This document shows positions 28,101 through 35,800 of a stretch of DNA of 64,000 bases, one piece after another. This DNA is from Deltaproteobacteria bacterium (GTDB lineage: Bacteria; UBA10199; DSSB01). Positions within the stretch are counted from its first letter, which is position 1, and each line of letters begins with the position of its first letter. Location: the NCBI GenBank assembly GCA_024233625.1, contig JACKPJ010000001.1, forward strand, positions 1 through 64,000. Reading direction: 5' to 3'. The notes below the pieces were generated by a model. That model saw nothing but the letters and a program-made list of their open reading frames with translations, did not search any database and was not told where the DNA came from. The translations under genes were made by a program, and so were the position numbers.

Positions 28101-28687
28101 AAGCGGGCCTCCAAAATTTCACAAATGGTGTGACCTAAATTCATGTGAGCCTCTTGAATACGGGGTGTATCCGTCGAAGCTACATTAATCAATACATCAC
28201 AAAGTTCTTTCATTTTTCCACCTGTTTCTCCCGTAAAACCCACCGTCGTCACTTTTTTTCGCCGGCAATATTCCAAGGCCTTGACAACATTGGCAGAATT
28301 TCCACTGGTGGAAAGCCCAAAAAAAACATCTCCTGCTTTGGCAAAAGCCTCAAGCTGCTTAGAAAAAATCTGATCATAAGCATAATCATTGGCCACGGCC
28401 GTTAAGGTCGAGGTATTGACATGCAATGCCATGGCCGGAAGTCCCGGGCGATCAATATAAAAACGACTGACCAGCTCTGCTGCCAAGTGTTGGGCATCTG
28501 CTGCAGACCCTCCATTACCCGCAAAAAATATCGTGCCTTTTTTTTCCTGGTAGCACTCTAAACAAATTTCGACCACGTTTTGTAACCTGGCCATTAAATC
28601 ATCATCAAAGAGCACCTTTTGCTTGAGCTCGATACTTTTACGTAATCGGTCCTTCAGAATACTTGTATAATCTTCACTTGAACTCAT
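28091..28687 (-). CDS. gmhA: Phosphoheptose isomerase GmhA
   Basis: The 198-residue SIS-domain protein converts sedoheptulose 7-phosphate to glycero-manno-heptose 7-phosphate, the first step of the pathway. It has FFAGNGGSAADAQHLAAELVSRF, GLSTSGNSANVVKA and a late EAHMNLGHTICE with the metal-ligand His/Glu residues. It sits 2 bp after gmhB, and hldE follows with overlap. Confidence 0.96.
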   Translation of the reverse strand: MSSSEDYTSILKDRLRKSIELKQKVLFDDDLMARLQNVVEICLECYQEKKGTIFFAGNGGSAADAQHLAAELVSRFYIDRPGLPAMALHVNTSTLTAVANDYAYDQIFSKQLEAFAKAGDVFFGLSTSGNSANVVKALEYCRRKKVTTVGFTGETGGKMKELCDVLINVASTDTPRIQEAHMNLGHTICEILEARLFL

Positions 28688-28689
28688 GC

Positions 28690-29268
28690 TTATTTTTCCT
28701 TTTGCTCAGGGATTTCCCTCAAAAACGCCTCATAAATCTCTTGGTAATTATTGTAAAAACGTGTGGATTGATGAATAAAGTCTTTTTCTTCCTCTCCCTG
28801 AATTAAAAAACAGCGTAATTCGGGTAATTCAATCACATCACTAAGCTTATCTCCTACCATGAGACTTTGGGATAAATCCAGTTGATATTCTTGTGCGGCC
28901 TGTAAGAACATCCCTGGTCGAGGTTTACGATTTTCGGCGCCCTTTTGGTAACGCTTTTCTTGAGAATTTTCAAAATAAGGACAAAAATAAGTTTTTGTTA
29001 TATAAATTCTCTCATTTTTAAGACGGAGTAAAAGTTCTTTTTGAAAAATATGATAATCCTCTTCCGAAAAATACCCCCGTCCAATGCCCGATTGATTGGT
29101 CATAATAAAAAGTAAAAAGCCTGCAGATTGCATTTTTTTTAAAAAAGGAAATATCTCCGTCTTGAGCTTAAGATCAGAAATCTTATGAGGATAACCGGTA
29201 TCTTCGATCAAGACCCCATCCCGGTCGATAAAGAGAGCTTTTTTTAATGGCGTCTGATTCATAGTCAT
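28690..29268 (-). CDS. gmhB: Heptose 1,7-bisphosphate 7-phosphatase GmhB, without the usual zinc-loop ligands
   Basis: The 192-residue HAD phosphatase has FIDRDGVLIEDTGYP (nucleophile Asp pair), MTNQSGIGRG, KPRPGM and MVGDKLSDV. Characterised GmhB proteins carry a zinc loop with three Cys and one His; here the corresponding stretch FCPYFENSQ ... GAENRKPRPGM keeps only the first Cys. Position beside gmhA and hldE supports the role. A second ATG at 29262 is an alternative start. Two dispersed CTCCGTCT motifs lie inside the gene. Confidence 0.92.
   Translation of the reverse strand: MTMNQTPLKKALFIDRDGVLIEDTGYPHKISDLKLKTEIFPFLKKMQSAGFLLFIMTNQSGIGRGYFSEEDYHIFQKELLLRLKNERIYITKTYFCPYFENSQEKRYQKGAENRKPRPGMFLQAAQEYQLDLSQSLMVGDKLSDVIELPELRCFLIQGEEEKDFIHQSTRFYNNYQEIYEAFLREIPEQKEK
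29020..29029 (-). repeat. Copy of the ACTCCGTCTT motif inside gmhB
   Basis: AAGACGGAGT on the + strand; in the gene it spells the codons TTA CTC CGT CTT AAA (LLRLK). Confidence 0.7.
29155..29163 (+). repeat. Near-copy of the motif inside gmhB
   Basis: CTCCGTCTT; in the gene it spells AAG ACG GAG (KTE). Confidence 0.6.
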
Positions 29269-29320
29269 TTTTTGAGAAAAAAAATTGAAAAAAAGTTAAG
29301 TTTTGAGACAAAGTTTAAGG

Positions 29321-30160
<840 letters not shown>

Positions 30161-30195
30161 TCAAAATCGTAAAAAACTTAATAATTTCAACACAA

Positions 30196-30231
30196 AAAAA
30201 TGCACGCGCCGCGTGCATCGCGTGCATTTTT
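30196..30231. promoter_or_regulatory. Nested alternative hairpins between bioD and the nuclease-fusion gene
   Basis: The left arm ATGCACGCG (30200-30208) can pair perfectly with either of two consecutive copies of CGCGTGCAT (30210-30218 or 30219-30227). The outer pairing extends to 13 bp with A/T flanks and ends in T5. It lies 89 bp upstream of the next + strand gene and 105 bp upstream of the bioD start, where a terminator has no obvious gene to serve. Confidence 0.6.
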
Positions 30232-30319
30232 CTAAAAATCTCAGTTTGTTTTTGAACGAATCAATAGTAGTCAGTCCTAAAAACTTAGCTTGATAATTAG
30301 TACTTCAGGAGGGGAAAAT

Positions 30320-31171
30320 ATGTCAAAAGAAGATTTTTTTCAAACGCATCAATACAGTCGCATGCGTGATGAACTCATTGAAATTCTGGAAAAGGAAAAA
30401 CAACAACAACTCGAATCACCTGTTGCCAAACTCAAGGCCTATTGGCAAGTGGGACATCGCTTGCTAAAAATTAAAGAGCTTCGAGAAGATGAGGGTCTGC
30501 GAGTTTATCTCAAAAAAATTTCACAAGACCTCGATATCCACCGCAACACACTCAGTCATATTTTACAATTTGCTCAAACCTGGAAAAAAGGTGACTTCAT
30601 CTTTAAAAGAGAACACACTTTAACCTGGAGTCATCACGTCGAGTTACTCCGTCTTAAAGACCCAGCCGCGCGGCATCATTATCTTCAACAAAGTATCGCA
30701 CGCAATTGGAACCGCGATACCCTGCGTTATGCCATTAAACGCGGATATTTTTCTCCGGATTTACCCACAAAACAGCAGAAAAAAGCTCTCATCCCCGAAA
30801 GCATGGGTCGCTTTTATATTTATTTTGCCACATTGCTGCGCGTTTTAGACGGAGACACCGTCTTGGTCCAAATTGAATTAGGCTTTCATACCACTGTGAG
30901 TGTTGTCTTAAGACTGCGCGGCATCAATACTCCCGAACTCGGAGAAGACCCTTCTGGTCGCGCCGAGCAAGCCAAGTCTCGCCTCGAAGAAATTTTTGCG
31001 CAAAACTCTAATATGGTAGTTATAACCTATAAGACGGATGTTTATGGACGTTATCTCGCCGATCTTTATTTTCACCCAACCTTGACTGAAAAAGAAGCCA
31101 TTTTAGAAAATGGAATTTTTGTCAATCAGCTCTTACTCGATGAAGGCTTAGCCGAGTTGTTGGTGATGTGA
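30320..31171 (+). CDS. DUF1016-N (YhcG)-like helical domain fused to a staphylococcal-nuclease domain
   Basis: AGGAGGGG just upstream fixes the ATG at 30320. The 283-residue protein has a helical N-terminal half (about 10-145) resembling DUF1016/YhcG N-terminal domains (KAYWQVGHRLLK, HRNTLSHILQFAQTW, WSHHVELLRLKDPAARHHYLQ) and a C-terminal SNase domain (about 165-283). The nuclease residues look complete: DGDT (177-180), Arg198, Glu206 in NTPE and Arg244 in YGRYLA. No signal peptide is present, so it acts in the cytoplasm. YhcG proteins normally carry a PD-(D/E)XK nuclease there; the swap is unusual. A broken relative lies at 61074-61452. Confidence 0.75.
   Translation: MSKEDFFQTHQYSRMRDELIEILEKEKQQQLESPVAKLKAYWQVGHRLLKIKELREDEGLRVYLKKISQDLDIHRNTLSHILQFAQTWKKGDFIFKREHTLTWSHHVELLRLKDPAARHHYLQQSIARNWNRDTLRYAIKRGYFSPDLPTKQQKKALIPESMGRFYIYFATLLRVLDGDTVLVQIELGFHTTVSVVLRLRGINTPELGEDPSGRAEQAKSRLEEIFAQNSNMVVITYKTDVYGRYLADLYFHPTLTEKEAILENGIFVNQLLLDEGLAELLVM
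30646..30655 (+). repeat. Copy of the ACTCCGTCTT motif inside the nuclease-fusion gene
   Basis: It spells TTA CTC CGT CTT AAA (LLRLK). An 8-bp core match also occurs on the other strand at 30847-30854, in the DGD codons. Confidence 0.7.
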
Positions 31172-31203
31172 TATCTATCTCAATAGACGAATTTGCTAGC
31201 TGT

Positions 31204-32634
31204 TTAATCAAACCATCCCAAACTATTTGTGAGTATATGATTCGAGTTGAAAATCTTTTTGCCTTCCTCAATTTTTTTCCAAGTCTCTTCACCAAAATGT
31301 ATTCTCCATTCCTTTGGGCAATTGGGCTGTTCTAAGGAATCACAGGGGTACCGAAAGCCGCCTTTTTGAATAGATTTTTGATAGAGCTCTAGGTTTTTTT
31401 GTTGAAGTATTTTAAGGCGCGTTGGACTATTTTGATCTTCAACCCGAAGTATTCCGATAAAATAAAACATTCCCTTGATGGGATGGCGAAATAATGGACA
31501 GTGAATTTTATCTGACAGCAGAGGAATGATTAAAATAGGTCCTCCTCCCATATCTTTTATTTTTAAGTTCATAATAAAATCATCCATCCAACTCACAAAG
31601 TGATTTGCAGGATGCAAAATTGCCAGCTCAGGATGAGCTAAATTCCCAAGCTTCTTTTGTATCTCAATGAGCGGAGGTTCTTTATGAATATAGTCAAAAA
31701 AACTTTCTCTATTCTGGGTTAGAAAGTTGTTCCATATCAACGACAAATCAATTTTTTTTAAGACTTCAGGATCCGGATTTGCATGATTTCTATATTTGGC
31801 TAACTCAATAAAATAAATCCATTGAGGAGTCGCCTTCTGATCTTGATCCCAAGTTTTTTCTAATGCATTATGATCGGAGTTAGAGACTTTCTTTTTCATT
31901 TCGTCTAAGGACTTAGGAATCAAAAAAGCATGAATACAATCAAAATAAGCATCCTGGACTAGAGTTTCAATCAGTTGATGAAAATTCTTACTTGAATCAC
32001 AAAAACATTGAAGGACTTCTAGATATTTTGGGGCCTTTTCTAATTTAAGTTTTGCGTGCGTGATCCATCCAAATTGACCAAAACCTGCTCTTACCAGATT
32101 AAATAATCTTTTATTTTTGTTATGTGAACAAACTAAATGTTCTCCATCCGCTGTGACGACTTCTAACTCTAAAACCTGATCAGCTTGGATTCCTTTTTGG
32201 TAACTCATAAAACCCACGCCTCCTGTAGAAAGCGTTCCTCCGACACTAAGCTTTTGCCAGTCCGTGGTCGTGGGTGGAGTCAAGCCATGAGCTAAACTGT
32301 GTTTGAGGACCTCTTCCCATAAAATTCCAGCTTGTACATTTATCCATGGAGGGTCTTGATCATAGCCTGTTTGGACAACTTGATTAAAAGATTTTAAGTC
32401 AATCACGACACCTTGATCACATTGACTTTGTCCGTTAGCTGTGTGTGCGCTTCCTTGGATGTTGACTCGAATTTTTTTCTTAGTCAGATCAACAATCAAA
32501 CTCTGGAGCTCTTGAACACTTGTCGGGCGTAATACTCCCAAGGGATTGCTAAACTGAATTCGGCCAAAATCCTGACCGTGCTCTTTTAAAACCTCTGGGT
32601 TTTCAATTAAATGATATAAATCTGTTTGAGCCAT
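31204..32634 (-). CDS. FAD-linked oxidoreductase (PCMH-type FAD domain)
   Basis: The 476-residue protein has a PCMH-type FAD-binding domain (about 25-215: VLRPTSVQELQSLI, INIQGSAHTANGQSQ as the phosphate loop, LSVGGTLSTGGVG) and a C-terminal substrate domain resembling cytokinin dehydrogenase or aldonolactone oxidases. The His in GSAHTANG could be the flavin-attachment site. It is the last gene of a four-gene operon, 21 bp after the previous gene, with AGAGGG before its ATG. The substrate is unknown. Confidence 0.8.
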   Translation of the reverse strand: MAQTDLYHLIENPEVLKEHGQDFGRIQFSNPLGVLRPTSVQELQSLIVDLTKKKIRVNIQGSAHTANGQSQCDQGVVIDLKSFNQVVQTGYDQDPPWINVQAGILWEEVLKHSLAHGLTPPTTTDWQKLSVGGTLSTGGVGFMSYQKGIQADQVLELEVVTADGEHLVCSHNKNKRLFNLVRAGFGQFGWITHAKLKLEKAPKYLEVLQCFCDSSKNFHQLIETLVQDAYFDCIHAFLIPKSLDEMKKKVSNSDHNALEKTWDQDQKATPQWIYFIELAKYRNHANPDPEVLKKIDLSLIWNNFLTQNRESFFDYIHKEPPLIEIQKKLGNLAHPELAILHPANHFVSWMDDFIMNLKIKDMGGGPILIIPLLSDKIHCPLFRHPIKGMFYFIGILRVEDQNSPTRLKILQQKNLELYQKSIQKGGFRYPCDSLEQPNCPKEWRIHFGEETWKKIEEGKKIFNSNHILTNSLGWFD

Positions 32635-32655
32635 TGAAGAACCCTCTTTACTTAA

Positions 32656-33156
32656 TTATGACCAATAATCCTTGGTATACATCATCAAGTGATATGCTTG
32701 TAGCTGTTTCCAATCTCTCGGTCTAATGTCCTCAAGTTTTTGCTCTAAAGTATTTTTTAAGATTTTTAACTCGGTCCGAATCAATTGACGAAGAGTTTTG
32801 AATTTCTTTTGCGAAATTTGTTTGGACAAGTTTAAATGAACCTGGCTGCTGGCTGGCTTTTGTTTCTGGTCAGAGTCACTTGCTGAAATGCAAAAGACAA
32901 CCTTAGGTAGAAAGCGCCCTTGATTCCAAAGGAAAGTCACTTCATAGTGATTGGAGTCCAGCTTTCTTTGTTCAATATCCAAGAGAATACTTTTCCAGTT
33001 TCCCTTTGCATCTGTTCTAATTTCATAAAACTGAAACTCTTTTTTAAAAATCGCTCGGTGAACCGTCCAGTAAGGAAGCTTCTTAGGATTAGACATATAT
33101 TGTGCAATTTTTTTTGGATTTTGGAAGATAGAAATTTGAAGCCGCTGATTAGCCAT
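32656..33156 (-). CDS. Hypothetical protein, possibly SRPBCC/START-like
   Basis: The 166-residue soluble protein has no signal peptide or membrane segment. The opening (IFQNPKKIAQYMSNPKKLPYWT) and the alternating strands that follow look like SRPBCC-fold proteins that bind hydrophobic small molecules, but this is a weak resemblance. It overlaps the upstream VOC gene by 8 bp, so it belongs to that operon. Confidence 0.65.
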   Translation of the reverse strand: MANQRLQISIFQNPKKIAQYMSNPKKLPYWTVHRAIFKKEFQFYEIRTDAKGNWKSILLDIEQRKLDSNHYEVTFLWNQGRFLPKVVFCISASDSDQKQKPASSQVHLNLSKQISQKKFKTLRQLIRTELKILKNTLEQKLEDIRPRDWKQLQAYHLMMYTKDYWS

Positions 33157-34192
33157 GGCGTTTTGATTCCTGCGTGACTGAGTTCTTCATTAAATAAAAG
33201 GGATACCCGACTGCTTTTTCATTCAAGGCCAAAGCCGATTCCAAGCCAAAAGCACTTTGTTTCATATCAACGGGTGTGAAATCTATATTATGAGCCTGCA
33301 ATTGCTTTTGGACTTCTTTAGGATCGTTGGTTTCTGCAAAAACTCGACTCAAACTTGGTTTTAGGCTAGCTTCTTGATCCTCTTGTAGAACAAGGTAATG
33401 CTCTGGATCCTTTGTTAAAGTTAGAATCACTTCTCTCTTGCTTTGATTTTCTTGAACAAGTTTTTGAAAGCCCAAAATATTTTTTGCGAACTCAACAGAG
33501 TTATTTAAAGCTTTCGAAAAAATGTAAAAGCAACGTAAAGTTGAAAGCTTTAAATAGTCTGTTTCAGTGATATGAAAGTCTTCATAATTTTTAAGAGAAG
33601 TTTCCTGAATAAGTTCTTGCGAACTATTTAACGAATCTGCATGGTCCTTTAATCTTTTGTCTCTTAAGTAGTCATGCATGGTAACTGCTAAACCGGACAT
33701 ATTGTCTTTGGTGAAAAAACCTGGTTTCTGAGCTTCACTTTGAAACACACTATTACCTCTTTCGATCAGTTCAACAAAAACGCCTAAATAAGATCGGTCA
33801 ATAAAACATTGTTTAAGGCCAGTTAAGGGATCTCGAATCAGTTCATCCGAGGTGAGTTGAATGTGCTGCTTCTGCATATCTTCAAAAGCTTTCTCAATAT
33901 CATCGACTTGAATTGCAATGTGGTGAATTCCTTGACCATATTGATTTAAATAGCGCTGAAAGATAGACTCCTGGGTTAGCCCTTCCGTGATGACTAGAAC
34001 CCGATCTGGGTCATTGGGCCACGTCAAAATATAATTCAACATATCATATTTTCCAGGTTTGGCCGATCCTGCATTAATCATTTGTAAACGTAAGTATTTA
34101 AATCCCAAGGCTTGGATATGAAATTGACAGACCGCTTTTGCATCTGGAACAATAATTGTGTAATGATCAATTTTTAAGCTTTGAAAGTTCAT
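33149..34192 (-). CDS. VOC-family dioxygenase-like protein (4-hydroxyphenylpyruvate dioxygenase relative)
   Basis: The 347-residue protein has two vicinal-oxygen-chelate halves. The first (about 5-150) keeps a complete metal triad: His10 in KIDH, His91 (or His90) in GIHHIAIQVDDI, and Glu141 in VELIERG. The second half (about 215-340) is degenerate. In 4-hydroxyphenylpyruvate dioxygenase the metal site is in the second half, so this is a different arrangement and not a plain HPD. It lies 32 bp after an amino acid dehydrogenase, which could supply an alpha-keto acid. Confidence 0.75.
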   Translation of the reverse strand: MNFQSLKIDHYTIIVPDAKAVCQFHIQALGFKYLRLQMINAGSAKPGKYDMLNYILTWPNDPDRVLVITEGLTQESIFQRYLNQYGQGIHHIAIQVDDIEKAFEDMQKQHIQLTSDELIRDPLTGLKQCFIDRSYLGVFVELIERGNSVFQSEAQKPGFFTKDNMSGLAVTMHDYLRDKRLKDHADSLNSSQELIQETSLKNYEDFHITETDYLKLSTLRCFYIFSKALNNSVEFAKNILGFQKLVQENQSKREVILTLTKDPEHYLVLQEDQEASLKPSLSRVFAETNDPKEVQKQLQAHNIDFTPVDMKQSAFGLESALALNEKAVGYPFYLMKNSVTQESKRHG

Positions 34193-34224
34193 ATTTGCCT
34201 CAATGAAAGAGTCAATATTTCCGG

Positions 34225-35550
34225 CTATCTTGCAATGCTTTCTGTATAGTTCGGTGTAATCTCTTCGTTATAGTTATTTTCATGAGAATCCAGAGTTGGT
34301 TTTTGTGACTTAGAAAATCGTACTTTTTGTTCCGCAAGAAAATAAAAAGATTCATATATTTTTCCTAGATCACGATGACAATGTTCCATTGCATTCCATA
34401 GTGCTTCTGTGATGCGTTGATGAATAATCTTTAAGACGGAGTCCACCCACTCTTTGCCGTAATAGTCTGTTTTAAGAGCTTCTAAAAACAATAGGGCATT
34501 ACCACAGTTGGAAACCCATTCGGGTAGCATCTTGATATTTAAGTGTTTGAGTAAGTGGAAGGTCGTGCCGTCTCGGAAAGAATTATTCGCTCCACTAATG
34601 ATTGTTCTTTCAATGGATTGTGCTAATGTTTTTTCACAAAGTGTACCGAGAACTTTGGGAGTAATTTGATATCGGCCTGCACAAGGAGAAAAAATATCTC
34701 CTTCAACAACAGAAAGAAACTCGACAAGGTAGTCTTCATCGCTTTTCGAGCTACTTCGGGAATTAAAATAATAGCATTCCTTTTGATCCTTAGTTAAATA
34801 ATTTTTAAATATTGGTATGATTCCATTATTGAGCTGAATTTTTCTTTCCTCTAATAAGGCATGAATATCAATACCATTACGATTAGAAATAAAGCCTGAT
34901 TGATCTGCAATACCTACTACTTTTCCTATTTTGTTTTCTTGAATAAAGTGCGCAAAACTACTGCCCACCGCTCCAAAACCTTGTATGATAACCTTCGGTT
35001 CTCTGATTTGTGAAAGTTGTAAACAACAAGACATCGAATAACCCGTTGCGCTTTCTTCAATGCGAAAATATTTGTTTAAAGGAGTTTCGAGACGTTCATT
35101 CATTTCTAAAATGTGGTTTTCGATACCAAACCTTTCTTCCAACATCTTAGATAGAGAGTAAAATGGGGATGGAAGCCCTAAATCTTTCTGTATGATCTCT
35201 GTAATCGTCCGATTATCGGTATTAAGATCTGCACCTGTGCACCAAAATTTCTTTAAGTAAATTTCGTTTGACTCAAGAAAGCGTCTGAGAACTTCTTTTG
35301 CTCGAGGGTCTGAGGGATCGAAGCGAATGCCACCTTTGCCTCCTCCAAACTGTGGACTTTGCAGGGTATTTTTTAAAGTCATCGTGTGTGCAAGATCGGC
35401 AACTTCCTCTAAAGAAACATTTGGATGCATAAAGAGACCGCCACCGCAAATTCCATTAATCAGGCAATCCATCACCAACCATCCTTTTGCGTTAGTTGCT
35501 TCTTTATCCTGCCATTCGATAATGCGATATGGCCGATAGGTTTTACTCAT
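34225..35550 (-). CDS. Glu/Leu/Phe/Val-family amino acid dehydrogenase
   Basis: The 441-residue protein has the family active-site lysines Lys60 and Lys72 (in GGGKGGIRFDP), Asp108 (in CTGADLNTD), and a NAD-binding Rossmann motif VIIQGFGAVGSSF (187-199). It lacks the usual Gly-rich hexamer details of glutamate dehydrogenase and is closer to the Leu/Phe dehydrogenase size with a C-terminal extension. It would oxidatively deaminate an amino acid to a keto acid. GAGGGG precedes the ATG. It is the first gene of the four-gene operon. The amino acid used cannot be read from sequence. Confidence 0.8.
   Translation of the reverse strand: MSKTYRPYRIIEWQDKEATNAKGWLVMDCLINGICGGGLFMHPNVSLEEVADLAHTMTLKNTLQSPQFGGGKGGIRFDPSDPRAKEVLRRFLESNEIYLKKFWCTGADLNTDNRTITEIIQKDLGLPSPFYSLSKMLEERFGIENHILEMNERLETPLNKYFRIEESATGYSMSCCLQLSQIREPKVIIQGFGAVGSSFAHFIQENKIGKVVGIADQSGFISNRNGIDIHALLEERKIQLNNGIIPIFKNYLTKDQKECYYFNSRSSSKSDEDYLVEFLSVVEGDIFSPCAGRYQITPKVLGTLCEKTLAQSIERTIISGANNSFRDGTTFHLLKHLNIKMLPEWVSNCGNALLFLEALKTDYYGKEWVDSVLKIIHQRITEALWNAMEHCHRDLGKIYESFYFLAEQKVRFSKSQKPTLDSHENNYNEEITPNYTESIAR
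34433..34442 (-). repeat. Copy of the ACTCCGTCTT motif inside the dehydrogenase gene
   Basis: AAGACGGAGT on the + strand; in the gene it spells GAC TCC GTC TTA AAG (DSVLK), a different codon frame from the copies in gmhB and the nuclease fusion. Confidence 0.7.
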
Positions 35551-35673
35551 GATCTTTTTCCCCTCACCTTAATAATTTTATAAAAATATTTTAGGAGAGG
35601 CAATGGTCTATCTAAGAAGGGAAGAAAATAAGACGATGTCATCAGACAAATAAAATTTCAATAAATCATCAAA

Positions 35674-35690
35674 ATCACCCTTTTGGGTGA
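35674..35690. repeat. Inverted repeat ATCACCC-TTTT-GGGTGA
   Basis: Same arms and 4-nt loop as 18721-18738. It lies 111 bp upstream of the propeller lipoprotein gene. Confidence 0.4.
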
Positions 35691-35800
35691 CGCTTTTCCA
35701 TTTTGAAAAAAATATACAAAGCCCAACAATCAATTTGGATAACTCTGACTTGTTCTTAATAAAACATTTCGGTCTAAATAAATAATGGAGAAATACATAA

